DNA from: Lentisphaeria bacterium | GTDB taxonomy: Bacteria; Verrucomicrobiota; Lentisphaeria; Victivallales; Victivallaceae | Length of the DNA stretch: 64,000 bases | NCBI GenBank assembly: GCA_017504435.1 | Contig: JAFVRD010000053.1 | Coordinates: 124,001-188,000 of the forward strand | Direction: 5' to 3' | Shown here: in pieces, positions 1 to 8,639 of the stretch | Numbering within the stretch: the first letter of the stretch is position 1 | How the letters are laid out: every line of letters begins with the position of its first letter | The notes under the pieces: model-generated | The model's input: only the letters and a program-made list of their open reading frames with translations | Told to the model about the DNA's origin: nothing | Databases searched by the model: none | Position numbers and translations under genes: made by a program

Positions 1-754
1 GACTGGCAGCACATCCTGAGGTTGTCAGCAGCGGCAGTTGTTCTGCAAAAATAAAGATTTGCCAAAACCCATTTACCGAATGATTGATTTTCCATGCCCA
101 TGGCAGAATGACCAATGCTGTTACGATCAAAACCGGAATCGGCAGCAACAGAAATTCTTTCCATTTCCGCTGCCACAGTAAATAGGCGCACATGGTGAGA
201 GCCGGGATGATCAGTGCCGGAAAACCTTTAGTCAGGAATGCGGCACCGATAGATAACCCCGCCAGAAAGATCAGGAGCTGTTTACGGCGGTTGAATCCCG
301 GTTCCTGCGCCGCCAGAAAGAGCAATCCCTGAGAACTTATCACAAACATGGCAAATACGCTGTCCGGTGTGGCTGAGGTTCCGGCAAAAAATGGCAGTGC
401 CCCGGTCATACAGAGGATCGCCGCCAGAGCCCCCAGTTTTTCATCTCGCAAAGCTTGATGGATAAGCAGTGCCGTCAGCAGTGCGGTCAGTCCCGCTGCC
501 AGAGCTGCTGGCAAACGGTTGGCAAAGGTGTTGTGCCCGAACAGCCGGAAACTTCCTGCTGTCAGCCAGTAATTCATCGGAGGATTTTTGAAATCATTTA
601 TTCCCAGCATGCGGGGAGTGGTCAGATCGCTGCTGACCAGCATTTCCCGGGTGATCTCCGCATTGCGGTATTCCGGCAGACGCAAAGGGTGACTGCCCAG
701 CGGCACGATGTAGACCATGATGAAAAATAAAAAGATCCAGCCGAAATACTTCAT
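1..754 (-). CDS. GT-C membrane glycosyltransferase, ArnT/PMT-like (3' end outside window)
   Basis: The frame opens at ATG 754-752 and stays open to the window edge, giving 251 N-terminal residues and no stop. It begins with a hydrophobic segment, then an acidic loop (LPEYRNAEITREML) and the sequence NPPMNYWL, which together resemble the first periplasmic loop of ArnT/PMT-type transferases that move sugars from polyprenyl-phosphate donors. Several further hydrophobic segments follow. The start overlaps the upstream gene's stop as ATGA, so the pair is probably translationally coupled. A lipid or surface-glycan target is likely, but substrate and acceptor cannot be read from the sequence. The rest of the gene lies beyond position 1. 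Confidence 0.75.
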   Translation of the reverse strand, partial: MKYFGWIFLFFIMVYIVPLGSHPLRLPEYRNAEITREMLVSSDLTTPRMLGINDFKNPPMNYWLTAGSFRLFGHNTFANRLPAALAAGLTALLTALLIHQALRDEKLGALAAILCMTGALPFFAGTSATPDSVFAMFVISSQGLLFLAAQEPGFNRRKQLLIFLAGLSIGAAFLTKGFPALIIPALTMCAYLLWQRKWKEFLLLPIPVLIVTALVILPWAWKINHSVNGFWQIFIFAEQLPLLTTSGCAAS

Positions 755-1917
755 TTTTTTCCTCCTGAATAACGGATGATCCGGCGGTTGCTGCCGGAGG
801 TGTAAACGATACGGTTCTCCCGGGGCAGAAAAGTATCATAGTTGTTACTGCTCAAAGCGATTATCACATCACTTTTTTTCAATGCCCGGGTGATGACATC
901 TTTTAATTTTTCCGGATGCAGTTCGCCGTCGCGCCGTCCGAATACAGTTACCGGAACGCGCCATTCATAGGCGATCACCGCATCATAATTGCGGTCAGCA
1001 AAATATTCCGCATTGGAACGTCCGAGTTCTTTGGCAAGGTCTGCCGTTGCCCGGCCCGGCAGATCGTGCAGGAAGCGGTGCCACGGCAATGATGGCGGCA
1101 GGGCAAGCAAAACAAAAGCGACCCCTGCGGCGATACACAACAATTTTTCAGTTGATTTGGCAGCTTTACTGCTCATGAAAAACCACAACAGCGGTACGAT
1201 CAACGCCATTGCCGGAATAAACAAACGTTTCCCGGGCGGATAAAAGATCAAAAATTCCGGACAGGGGCAGTTGAAACAGCGGCACAGCGGCGCAGCGAGC
1301 AGCAGTGCCAGTGCAAATAACAGTAAAAATGCCAGAAAACCTCCGATCCGGTCAAGCACTTTTTCCGCCCGGTTGCGGTCATCAAGGCGTTCCAGTCTGG
1401 CTGCTGCATGCAAAGATAATATCGGCAGCAGTGCCATCGGTACCGCCGCCCAACTGAAAAAATCAGATTTGCCCAGCAATGCGGTTCCCAATGCCGCCGC
1501 AATTGCCAGGATGGAGTAACACGCCCGGCTTGCTTTGTGATTGCTTTTACGGGCAAAATACAGCAGCATGACCGTCAAGGAAATACTCAAGACCACGATT
1601 TGTACCGGCAATGCCGCTGTCCCGTAGAACCAGACCGGCGGCAGCAGTAAATAGATCACCGCCGCACTCCACGGCCGGAATATCTTCATCTTTGCCGCAG
1701 TTGTCCAAATCACACCTGCACACAGCATGGTAGCTGCCAGTGCCGGCAGTTTGGGAGATACGAGCCCGGATATTTCCGGAAAGAAATGCATCATTCTGAC
1801 GGCAAAATCGTATTCATCCGGAGCAAACAGCGGACGGAACGGCAACGATACTCCGTAAAGCATAGCGAACATCATTATCACCGCCGCCGGCTTCAATACG
1901 GCAGAAAATACTTTCAT
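751..1917 (-). CDS. Short GT-C-like polytopic membrane protein
   Basis: This 388-residue protein is rich in hydrophobic segments. After the first one it carries the acidic motif LFAPDEYDFAVRMM, placed as in PMT/ArnT-type glycosyltransferases. A soluble C-terminal part of roughly 110 residues, with a VIAYEWRVPVTVFGRR stretch, resembles the C-terminal region of such enzymes. It is shorter than the usual 500-600 residues, so it may be a divergent or accessory member. Its stop overlaps the next gene's start by ATGA, suggesting that the two GT-C proteins are made together. The GT-C assignment is reasonable; the precise role is unknown. Confidence 0.6.
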   Translation of the reverse strand: MKVFSAVLKPAAVIMMFAMLYGVSLPFRPLFAPDEYDFAVRMMHFFPEISGLVSPKLPALAATMLCAGVIWTTAAKMKIFRPWSAAVIYLLLPPVWFYGTAALPVQIVVLSISLTVMLLYFARKSNHKASRACYSILAIAAALGTALLGKSDFFSWAAVPMALLPILSLHAAARLERLDDRNRAEKVLDRIGGFLAFLLLFALALLLAAPLCRCFNCPCPEFLIFYPPGKRLFIPAMALIVPLLWFFMSSKAAKSTEKLLCIAAGVAFVLLALPPSLPWHRFLHDLPGRATADLAKELGRSNAEYFADRNYDAVIAYEWRVPVTVFGRRDGELHPEKLKDVITRALKKSDVIIALSSNNYDTFLPRENRIVYTSGSNRRIIRYSGGKK

Positions 1918-2006
1918 ATAGGGAGCAACCTCTTTTTTACCTGCAACACTTATTCTGTTATAATTTACAACTTCAGGGGCGATAAATCAAGCAGGTTCAG
2001 CACAAC

Positions 2007-2351
2007 TCAGAATATTTTTTGTACCAATATCATATACACGGCTGTGCCGCAGATGATCGAGAGCAGCGGATTACGTTTATACAAGTGCAATCCGACCGTG
2101 ACCAGCGAGGCGGCAAGTTCCGGTATCCCGGCTCCGGAACTTAAAAAGTCACTGTTGCGGTATGTTGAACACCAACAGTATATTACCAGCATGGCGATCG
2201 CCGCCGGAGAGAGGACTTTGCCGATATAATCTATTACCGGAGGACATTTTTTGCCGCTGCCGAAAAGTAAAAACGGGAATGCCCGCAAACCGACAGTAAC
2301 TGCACAAGTGGCGACCGCCATTATGATGATGTAGATGGTTTGTTCACTCAT
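2007..2351 (-). CDS. azlD: AzlD-type branched-chain amino acid export subunit
   Basis: This 114-residue protein has about four hydrophobic segments, with the family-typical GLRAFPFLLF near the N-terminus and conserved VLSPAAIAMLVIYC in the middle. AzlD is the small partner of AzlC; together they export branched-chain amino acids or their analogues across the inner membrane. The ATG lies 8 nt inside the 3' end of the upstream azlC, the classic azlCD arrangement. Length is normal for the family. No adjacent regulator gene such as azlB is visible. Confidence 0.85.
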   Translation of the reverse strand: MSEQTIYIIIMAVATCAVTVGLRAFPFLLFGSGKKCPPVIDYIGKVLSPAAIAMLVIYCWCSTYRNSDFLSSGAGIPELAASLVTVGLHLYKRNPLLSIICGTAVYMILVQKIF

Positions 2352-3054
2352 TGCAAATGCCTTTCTCCAGTCTGCGTCGCAGAATTATAAAAGTTACGGT
2401 CATCAATATCATCGCTGGAATAAGCATATTGTCCACACTGAAAAATATTCTGCCAATGACCGCTGCCGCCGCTCCGATGAGAGCCGGTGTGCGGTTCTTG
2501 CGTTCCCGGCACTGGTCGGTCAGTACGACCAGAAACAGAGCTGTCATGGCGAAATCTATCCCTTTATTGTCAAAAGGCAGCAGCCGTCCGGTCAATGCTC
2601 CCAGGGTGACACCGGTTATCCAGTACAGATGATCAAAAGCTGCCACTGCCAGACAGTAATTCAGCGGATTGCCTCCCGCCGGGACTTTACATTCGACTTC
2701 CAGTGCATAGGTTTCATCGGTCAAACTCCAGATCAGATAAGATTTTTTCAGAAATCCGATGCCCCGGAAACGTTCCAACAGAGATAAACCGTACATGGCA
2801 TAGCGGATATTCAAAAACAAGGTCAGCAAAATCACATCCAGGATCGGAGTCTGCTGGGCAATCCAGTCAACTATGGCAAACTGCAACGCTCCGGAGATGG
2901 TGGTCGCACTGGTTATAAATGCCCAGAATGAAATATCCGGGCGGTCGATTTTTCCCGCCAGTAATATTCCGGCAGCGATCCCCATGGCGAGATACCCCAT
3001 GAGTACCGGTAAAGATGCAATGAATGCTGCTTTCAGGGTTTTGCTTTTGATCAT
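2344..3054 (-). CDS. azlC: AzlC family branched-chain amino acid exporter
   Basis: The product is 236 residues from ATG 3054 (MIKSKTLKAAF), a normal AzlC length. A longer reading frame upstream exists but has no family similarity and would start inside the intergenic region. Family hallmarks are the N-terminal LPVLMGYLAMGIAAGILL, the SGALQFAIVDW segment and LTDETYALE in the middle. It forms the large subunit of the AzlCD exporter in the cytoplasmic membrane and overlaps azlD. A modest promoter-like pair (TTGCAA, 17 bp, TACATT) precedes it, but the Shine-Dalgarno sequence is weak. Confidence 0.85.
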   Translation of the reverse strand: MIKSKTLKAAFIASLPVLMGYLAMGIAAGILLAGKIDRPDISFWAFITSATTISGALQFAIVDWIAQQTPILDVILLTLFLNIRYAMYGLSLLERFRGIGFLKKSYLIWSLTDETYALEVECKVPAGGNPLNYCLAVAAFDHLYWITGVTLGALTGRLLPFDNKGIDFAMTALFLVVLTDQCRERKNRTPALIGAAAAVIGRIFFSVDNMLIPAMILMTVTFIILRRRLEKGICNE

Positions 3055-3167
3055 TATAATTGCCGTAAGTTTGGTTGACCGCCTGTCGTGAAAGCGTATA
3101 ATGTAATATCGCAATGCTGTTTTTGCAAATATTTTACAGCTCTTGCCATGAAAAATGTTTTTTATAC

Positions 3168-3195
3168 TTGAAAAAACTGTAATTGGGGATATATT
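3168..3195 (+). promoter_or_regulatory. Probable promoter of rpmF-plsX
   Basis: TTGAAA at 3168-3173 and TATATT at 3190-3195 are separated by 16 bp. They stand about 100 bp before rpmF in an otherwise AT-rich gap with no other gene. Confidence 0.5.
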
Positions 3196-3296
3196 ATACA
3201 AATTGAAAAATGATTTTGTGCCGGATGCCGGGACTCGATCAGAGGATTTTTGAGTAGAAAAACAGATTTTATTTAACAATATAGGAGTATTGAAAA

Positions 3297-3476
3297 ATGG
3301 CCGTTCCGAAAAGAAAAACTTCCCGTATGCAGCGTCGTCAGCGCAAGGCCGCCAACCGCTATGAAGGTGTTGCCGCAACTTACTGCGTCAGCTGCGGTGC
3401 CCCGGTAATGCCCCATCGTGTTTGCTCTGCTTGCGGACAGTATGATGGCAAACAGGTCATCACGGTCGAGGCATAA
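3297..3476 (+). CDS. rpmF: 50S ribosomal protein L32
   Basis: A 59-residue protein starts at ATG 3297 behind AGGAG. It opens with MAVPKRKTSRMQRRQRKA, the canonical basic L32 N-terminus, followed by a four-cysteine zinc site (CVSCGAP and CSACGQY). This is therefore the zinc-binding (C+) form of L32, a structural protein of the large subunit near the peptidyl-transferase region. It lies directly upstream of plsX, the rpmF-plsX arrangement found in many bacteria that links ribosome and phospholipid synthesis. The usual yceD gene is absent upstream. Confidence 0.95.
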   Translation: MAVPKRKTSRMQRRQRKAANRYEGVAATYCVSCGAPVMPHRVCSACGQYDGKQVITVEA

Positions 3477-3559
3477 GCCTCTGAATTTCCCCGGTTTCCC
3501 GATTGTTCTGTCGACAGGATGGGAACTGGGGAAAAACATGTAATACCCGGACGCGAATC

Positions 3560-4579
3560 ATGAGAATCGGTGTAGACGCAATGGGAGGCGATTTCGCCCC
3601 CGGTGTAGTCGTGGAGGGAGTCGCTCAGGCTCTGGTCGATTTTCCGGCACTTGATATAGTGCTGGCAGGACATCGCGACCGGGTCAATTTTTATCTGGAA
3701 AAATACGGTATTGCCGGACATCCGCATTTGGAGGTGGTTCATGCACCTTCTGTGTGTGAGATGTCGGAGCCGTCTGCGATTTCTCTGCGTGCCAAACGGG
3801 ATTCATCGATCACCGTTCTGGCAAAAATGCTCAAAACTAAAGAGATCGATGCTATGGCGACCCCCGGTCATACCGGTGCTACGGTCGCTGCCACCAAAGT
3901 GCTGGTTCGCACTCTGCCCGGAGTCGACCGTCCGGCGTTGGGCGCAAGTATGCCCGCCAGAGAGGGACGTTTTTTGCTGATGGATGCCGGAGCGAATACA
4001 GATTGTCAGGTGCATAATATGGTGCAGTTTGCGCTGATGGGTGAGGTTTATGCCCGTTATCTTTATCACCGGGAACGGCCGCGGGTGGGTTTGCTCAGCG
4101 TGGGTGGTGAAGATATCAAAGGCTGTGAATTGACCAAAGAAACTTTCAAACGTCTGGAGCAGCTGCCGATCAATTTTATCGGCAATGTGGAGGCGAATAC
4201 TGCATTTGAAGGTGTCGCCGATGTGATCGTCAGTGATGGATTTTCCGGAAATGTGATGCTTAAATGTGCTGAAGGTTTAGCGCGAGCCACTGGTTTCTGG
4301 CTTAAACAGGTATTGACCAAAAGTGCTGCCCGGGTCGCCGGTGCGGTATTGGCAAAAAATGCTTTTACTGAATTGAAAGCCTATGGTTCGTCAGATGTCA
4401 TCGGCGGTGCGCCGTTGCTGGGGATCAACGGAATATGTATTATCGGTCATGGCGGTTCCAATCCGGTTGCGGTTCGCAATGCGATCAGGGTTTCTGCTGA
4501 ATGTGTGGAATTTGAGCTTAATCAACGGATAGTTGAAGCTATTGAAGCTGCCGGTGATCTGGCAAAACCGGCAAATTAA
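3560..4579 (+). CDS. plsX: Phosphate acyltransferase PlsX
   Basis: This 339-residue protein (chosen start MRIGVDAMGGDFAPGVVVEG) matches PlsX, which converts acyl-ACP to acyl-phosphate for the first step of phospholipid synthesis. Diagnostic motifs are DAMGGDFAP at the N-terminus, ATPGHTGATVAA, LMDAGANTDC and IVSDGFSGNVMLK. An in-frame ATG 57 bp upstream would add residues absent from the family, so it was not used. The gene follows rpmF by 83 bp, presumably on the same transcript, and ends just before a strong terminator. The protein is expected to be peripheral to the cytoplasmic membrane. Confidence 0.95.
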   Translation: MRIGVDAMGGDFAPGVVVEGVAQALVDFPALDIVLAGHRDRVNFYLEKYGIAGHPHLEVVHAPSVCEMSEPSAISLRAKRDSSITVLAKMLKTKEIDAMATPGHTGATVAATKVLVRTLPGVDRPALGASMPAREGRFLLMDAGANTDCQVHNMVQFALMGEVYARYLYHRERPRVGLLSVGGEDIKGCELTKETFKRLEQLPINFIGNVEANTAFEGVADVIVSDGFSGNVMLKCAEGLARATGFWLKQVLTKSAARVAGAVLAKNAFTELKAYGSSDVIGGAPLLGINGICIIGHGGSNPVAVRNAIRVSAECVEFELNQRIVEAIEAAGDLAKPAN

Positions 4580-4598
4580 CTTTGTTATTGCATTGCAG

Positions 4599-4644
4599 AA
4601 AAGGCTGTTGCAAGACCTCTGAAAAGGTAAGCAACAGCCTTTTT
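4599..4644 (+). terminator. Rho-independent terminator after plsX
   Basis: AAAAGGCTGTTGC (4599-4611) pairs with GCAACAGCCTTTTT (4631-4644), and the T run follows directly. The A-rich left flank means it could also act for the convergent minus-strand VOC gene. Confidence 0.85.
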
Positions 4645-4714
4645 ATATTTGGCAGTGTATTAACGCCGACTGATTTTCTGCGGCGGTACGCTGCTGACTT
4701 GGGCACTTGCAGTA

Positions 4715-5098
4715 TCAGTTTTCTTTTTTTGCTGGCATGACTTCGATCCAGTAACCGTCAGGATCGTTGACAAAATAGATGCCCATTTCTTCATTTTCAT
4801 GACAGATGCACCCCATTTGGCGATGGCGGACTTTAGCGGCGGCGAAATCATTTACTTCAAACGCCAGATGAAATTCATTGTCGCCCAGATCGTAGGGACG
4901 TTCCATGCCTTTGATCCAGGTCAGTTCCAACAGATGATCACTGTTGCCGTCAGACAAATACACGATGATGTAGCTGTAATCATCTGCTGCAATTTTTTTG
5001 ACCATTTTCATATCAAAAGCATCTTCATAAAACTGCAGGCTTTTAGAGAGGTCATAGACGTTGAAATTGTTGTGAACCATGCGGAATTTTTTTTCCAT
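4715..5098 (-). CDS. VOC-fold protein, glyoxalase I (lactoylglutathione lyase)-like
   Basis: The product is 127 residues, the length of single-domain glyoxalase I. The two beta-alpha-beta-beta-beta modules offer a complete set of metal ligands: His9 (RMVHNNFNV), Glu58 (HLLELTW), His77 (EFHLAFEV) and Glu119 (GYWIEVMP). It could therefore isomerise the hemithioacetal of methylglyoxal and a thiol, detoxifying a glycolytic by-product in the cytoplasm. GloA is the best-supported assignment, but other VOC enzymes share these ligands. The start follows a purine-rich AGGATGG. It is the last gene of a minus-strand run from dgt. Confidence 0.75.
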   Translation of the reverse strand: MEKKFRMVHNNFNVYDLSKSLQFYEDAFDMKMVKKIAADDYSYIIVYLSDGNSDHLLELTWIKGMERPYDLGDNEFHLAFEVNDFAAAKVRHRQMGCICHENEEMGIYFVNDPDGYWIEVMPAKKEN

Positions 5099-5136
5099 TT
5101 TTCCATCCTTTCTTCTTTATTGTCAAGGTGATTATC

Positions 5137-6564
5137 CTAATTCCAAAACTCTTTATCCAATTCAGCGCGCCGTGCTTTCAATGCGGCAAAAGCCGCGGTG
5201 TCCGGGGCAAACGTGATTTTTTTCAATATCCTGCTGCTGTCTTTGCGCTGTTTGTATGGCAAAGTGATAAATTCATCATATTCACTGTCGCTGCCGCCAT
5301 TTTCCAATGCCTGAAACATCAGTTCGCTTTCCTGCATGCACAACGCATCATGCCGGGGATAATAATTGCGTTTCAGAAAGTGATAAAAATTGACCAATTC
5401 AAATTTTCCGGAGGTGCGGGGATGAGAGTTTTCATACCGGCTCAATGCTATGCAATTTCCTTCGAGGATTGCTTTTTGCAGTGCAGGCAGTGAATTATAT
5501 TCTGCAAATACGATGGAGGTATTTATACCCAAAGCATCACCGTTATGGGCATCGGAATTGCCGAGTGACGGAATTATGCTGCCCTCTGCAAGGCACTGTT
5601 CCTGATAGCGGGCAGCACAAATATCCAGACTTTCCGGATAATTGCTGTCTCCAAAGAGTTCAAGCGCATCATAGAGATGTTTTTCAAAAACATATTCCCG
5701 GATGCACTCCGGCAGGAATAATCTTTCGTTGGGTCGCCAGAATGGGTGACAAAATACCACCAGGCCGCCTGCCTGCCGGATCCGGTCGCAGATCAAATGC
5801 CAGTTCGCTGCCAGATGCCGGAGCCATCGGTCGCCGAATTGCGGAACGATTTGCAGATAATGCGCCAATTCCCGGTCATATCCCGGATCTCCCGGATCCA
5901 GGGTGCATGAGACTGCTTTCTGTCCGCCGAAATTGAGAATGTGGATATTGTGCAGATCGCTCAAATGTACCTCTTCGGAAGGATACGCCGTAAAACATCC
6001 GCCGCATTGCCGGGTGAAATCGGCAGCTTTTAATGAACTGAAGTGCTGTTTGTGGTCGGAAATAGAGCAGAAGTCCATGCCGCGGGCGCAGCATATTGCC
6101 GCCATGTATTCCGGAGAGAGCCGCAGCGGATCGGCATTGCACCCGGAAAACCCGCTGTGTATGTGCATGTCACCCCGGAATGGGCGCAGTTTCAACAGTT
6201 TTTCCGGTAATGAATATATAGAGAATATTCCCAGTATCCGGTCACCGTTTTTCAGGCGGAATGAGTGTTCGCCGGTACTCCGGAAAAAGTATTTGAACCG
6301 CAATACCCCTTTTTCATCCAGTGCGGCATTTTTTACAGGTTCAAACATCGGCCGTCCATCAATGTCAAAACCGTTTCCGCAGGTGTAGCCGGGCAGCTCT
6401 CCATTGGTGAAAAGTCCGTCCGCCCCAACGGAATCAATAGTCAATTTTCCCGGATAGCTTCCCAAACGGGTGTGGGCATAACGTCCGGAAACCGTAATTT
6501 CAATTTCACAATTTTCCGGAACGATCCGGGGGGAGATCCTGAACAGATCAGATTTTGAATCCAT
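5137..6564 (-). CDS. PHP-domain metal-dependent hydrolase with N-terminal beta domain
   Basis: Read from ATG 6564 (MDSKSDLF, preceded by AGGTG; a TTG 27 nt upstream is less convincing), the protein has 475 residues. Residues 1-125 look like a beta-sandwich with no recognised motif. A PHP (polymerase and histidinol phosphatase) fold follows: GDMHIHSG (His134, His136), ISDH (Asp170, His171), VVFCHPFW and SLGNSDAH. These are metal-binding signatures of phosphoesterases. No signal peptide is visible, so it is likely cytoplasmic. Substrate unknown; a phosphoesterase acting on a sugar or nucleotide is a guess. Confidence 0.7.
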   Translation of the reverse strand: MDSKSDLFRISPRIVPENCEIEITVSGRYAHTRLGSYPGKLTIDSVGADGLFTNGELPGYTCGNGFDIDGRPMFEPVKNAALDEKGVLRFKYFFRSTGEHSFRLKNGDRILGIFSIYSLPEKLLKLRPFRGDMHIHSGFSGCNADPLRLSPEYMAAICCARGMDFCSISDHKQHFSSLKAADFTRQCGGCFTAYPSEEVHLSDLHNIHILNFGGQKAVSCTLDPGDPGYDRELAHYLQIVPQFGDRWLRHLAANWHLICDRIRQAGGLVVFCHPFWRPNERLFLPECIREYVFEKHLYDALELFGDSNYPESLDICAARYQEQCLAEGSIIPSLGNSDAHNGDALGINTSIVFAEYNSLPALQKAILEGNCIALSRYENSHPRTSGKFELVNFYHFLKRNYYPRHDALCMQESELMFQALENGGSDSEYDEFITLPYKQRKDSSRILKKITFAPDTAAFAALKARRAELDKEFWN

Positions 6565-6598
6565 ATTTACACCTGATTTTATAATATTCAACGATATT

Positions 6599-7234
6599 TT
6601 ATCTCTCTTTTTGTCTGGGCAAAAATCTGCCGGCGGCAGGAAGCTGCACTTTGTAATGGATCGCCAGCATCCGGATGGATATCACCAGGAATGCCACACT
6701 CAAAAAACGGATGAATAACGGCACTTCCAGAAAACTTAACACATAATATACCACCCCGCCGATAAGTGATGCCGTGGCATAAAAATCACTTTTCAATACC
6801 ACCGGCACCTGTCCGGTCAAAACATCGCGGATCATGCCGCCGCCAATGGAGGTGAATACTCCGCACAGCACGATCCCGGTCATGCTTAATTCGGCAGCCG
6901 CACCTTTGGCTGCTCCCAACGCGGTGAATACTCCCAAGCCGATGGCATCGCATATTTTGATGATATTGCGCTGTTTGATCCAGTAACGGGCCGTGCCGAA
7001 AGCCAACAGCCCGATCGCAATGCAAATAAGGATGTAGTATTGATGCTGCAGTGCTGCCACCGGGACATCTCCGATGATGCAATCCCGGAGTATTCCGCCG
7101 CCGACTCCGACACAGCATGCCAGAACCGTTACTCCGAAAATATCCAAGCGGTGACGCACCCCCTGAACTGCTCCGGTAATGGCAAATATTGCGGTGCCGA
7201 AAAGGTCGAGTCCTAAAATGATCCAGTTTTCCAT
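6599..7234 (-). CDS. TRIC / UPF0126 family membrane protein (YadS/YicG-like)
   Basis: This 211-residue, seven-helix-type protein is built from two similar halves. Each carries the family signature: GVGGGILRDCIIGDVP in the first and SIGGGMIRDVLTGQVP in the second. This glycine-rich RD motif defines the TRIC family of trimeric cation channels, some members of which are reported glycine transporters. It sits in the cytoplasmic membrane. It is close to the PHP gene downstream and the fumarase genes upstream, but no functional link is evident. The Shine-Dalgarno sequence is weak. Confidence 0.85.
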   Translation of the reverse strand: MENWIILGLDLFGTAIFAITGAVQGVRHRLDIFGVTVLACCVGVGGGILRDCIIGDVPVAALQHQYYILICIAIGLLAFGTARYWIKQRNIIKICDAIGLGVFTALGAAKGAAAELSMTGIVLCGVFTSIGGGMIRDVLTGQVPVVLKSDFYATASLIGGVVYYVLSFLEVPLFIRFLSVAFLVISIRMLAIHYKVQLPAAGRFLPRQKER

Positions 7235-7255
7235 ACCAGATGTAATTTCCGTGAA

Positions 7256-7780
7256 TCAGTAGAGCGAATTACCTTCTGCATCAATGGCAACTACCAACGG
7301 CAGATCCCGCAGTTCCAGTTTGTAGATCGCTTCCGGACCGAGGTCTTCAAATGCAACAACTTCTGCGGCAACAATGGAGTTGGCTATCAATGCTCCGGCA
7401 CCACCGGTGGCGGCAAAATAGACACAACCGTACTCTTTCATCGCCGATTTGACATTTTCAGCCCGGTCGCCTTTGCCGATCATGGCACGCAATGCACATT
7501 CCGCGATCAGTCGGGGGGAGTAGGCATCCATTCTGCCGCTGGTCGTCGGACCTGCCGAGCCGATGGGGCGTCCCGGCGGCGGCGGACACGGACCGACAAA
7601 GTATATGGCTTGCCCGTCCAGATCGACAGGAAGTTTTTCTCCCGCATCCAGCAGTGCCACCAATCTTTTGTGGGCGGCATCCCGTCCGGTATAGACGGTG
7701 CCGGAAAGTTCAACTTTGTCCCCTGCATGCAGAGAACGGATGAGTTTTTCATCAAAAGGAGTGGTCAGTTTGTATTTCAC
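7256..7780 (-). CDS. Class I fumarate hydratase (or tartrate dehydratase), beta subunit
   Basis: The GTG start at 7780 follows GGAGGTGATCTT and overlaps the alpha-subunit stop as GTGA; an ATG further upstream lies inside the alpha gene. The 174-residue product matches the C-terminal half of class I fumarases, with KVELSGTVYTGRDAAHKRL, YFVGPCPPPPGRPIGSAGPT and TSGRMDAYSP. It pairs with the alpha subunit to hydrate fumarate to L-malate in the citric acid cycle or a fumarate-reducing route. L(+)-tartrate dehydratase is the main alternative because the folds are shared; neighbouring genes do not settle this. Confidence 0.85.
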   Translation of the reverse strand: MKYKLTTPFDEKLIRSLHAGDKVELSGTVYTGRDAAHKRLVALLDAGEKLPVDLDGQAIYFVGPCPPPPGRPIGSAGPTTSGRMDAYSPRLIAECALRAMIGKGDRAENVKSAMKEYGCVYFAATGGAGALIANSIVAAEVVAFEDLGPEAIYKLELRDLPLVVAIDAEGNSLY

Positions 7781-8622
7781 AAGATCACCTCCGCATGTCT
7801 TGCCGCATGGCAATTCAAGTTGACTGCTACCGGCAAACTTGCCAGATGGCAGGGATGATATTCAATGTGTACCGCCAGACTGGTGATATCTCCGCCCAGT
7901 CCTTGAGAGCCGACGCCGGAAGCGTTGATTTTCTGCAATATTTCAGCTTCCAGATCCGCATAGCGCGGATCCGCGGACGGTTCACCGATTTTCCGGAGCA
8001 GAGCTTTCTTTGCCATGAATGCGGCATATTCCATCGTTCCGCCGATACCGACACCGACCACCGTCGGCGGACATGGATTGCCGCCGGCTTTGACCACCGA
8101 ATCCACTACGAAGTCGACCACGCCCTGACGTCCGTCCGACGGTTTGAGCATTTTCAATGCGCTCATATTTTCCGAACCTCCGCCTTTGGGGGCGAGGGTC
8201 AATTTGAGCTGTTCGCCGGGAACTTGTTTGAGGTGGAGGATGCATGGGGTGTTGTCCCGGGTGTTTTTCCGGTCAAACAACGGGTCGGCTACAATGGATT
8301 TACGCAGGAAAAATTTCAAATATCCCTGACGCACTCCTTCGTTGACCGCTTCATAAAGGGTGCCTTTGTCCAGCTTGACATCAGCTCCCATTTCTGCAAA
8401 GAATACGGCAAATCCGGTATCCTGACACAACGGTAATTGTTCATTTTTTGCCAATTCGGCATTGCGTATGTATTGGTCAAAAAAGTCCAGTGCCAATTCA
8501 CCGGATTCTTTTTGCCGGGAGGTGTGCAATGCCGCAAGCACATCATCCGGCAGTATGCATGCTGCCTGACCGCACAGTCCGGCAACAGTCGTTACCACTG
8601 AATCAAAAGAAATCACCCGCAT
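7777..8622 (-). CDS. Class I fumarate hydratase (or tartrate dehydratase), alpha subunit
   Basis: This 281-residue protein corresponds to the N-terminal, [4Fe-4S]-binding half of class I fumarase. Candidate cluster cysteines are in [26 protein letters not shown] and [21 protein letters not shown]. These enzymes are oxygen sensitive, fitting an anaerobe, as does the Rnf complex elsewhere in the window. The separate alpha and beta genes are the two-subunit form seen in many anaerobes. An AGGA element precedes ATG 8622. Overlap with the beta gene (GTGA) indicates coupled translation of the two subunits. Confidence 0.88.
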   Translation of the reverse strand: MRVISFDSVVTTVAGLCGQAACILPDDVLAALHTSRQKESGELALDFFDQYIRNAELAKNEQLPLCQDTGFAVFFAEMGADVKLDKGTLYEAVNEGVRQGYLKFFLRKSIVADPLFDRKNTRDNTPCILHLKQVPGEQLKLTLAPKGGGSENMSALKMLKPSDGRQGVVDFVVDSVVKAGGNPCPPTVVGVGIGGTMEYAAFMAKKALLRKIGEPSADPRYADLEAEILQKINASGVGSQGLGGDITSLAVHIEYHPCHLASLPVAVNLNCHAARHAEVIL

Positions 8623-8639
8623 AATAATAAATCCTGAAG

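Noticed and set aside
3055-3378. N-terminal extension of AzlC by over 100 residues
   Set aside because: The extension would cover the rpmF promoter region and the start of rpmF on the other strand and has no family similarity; ATG 3054 gives a standard AzlC.
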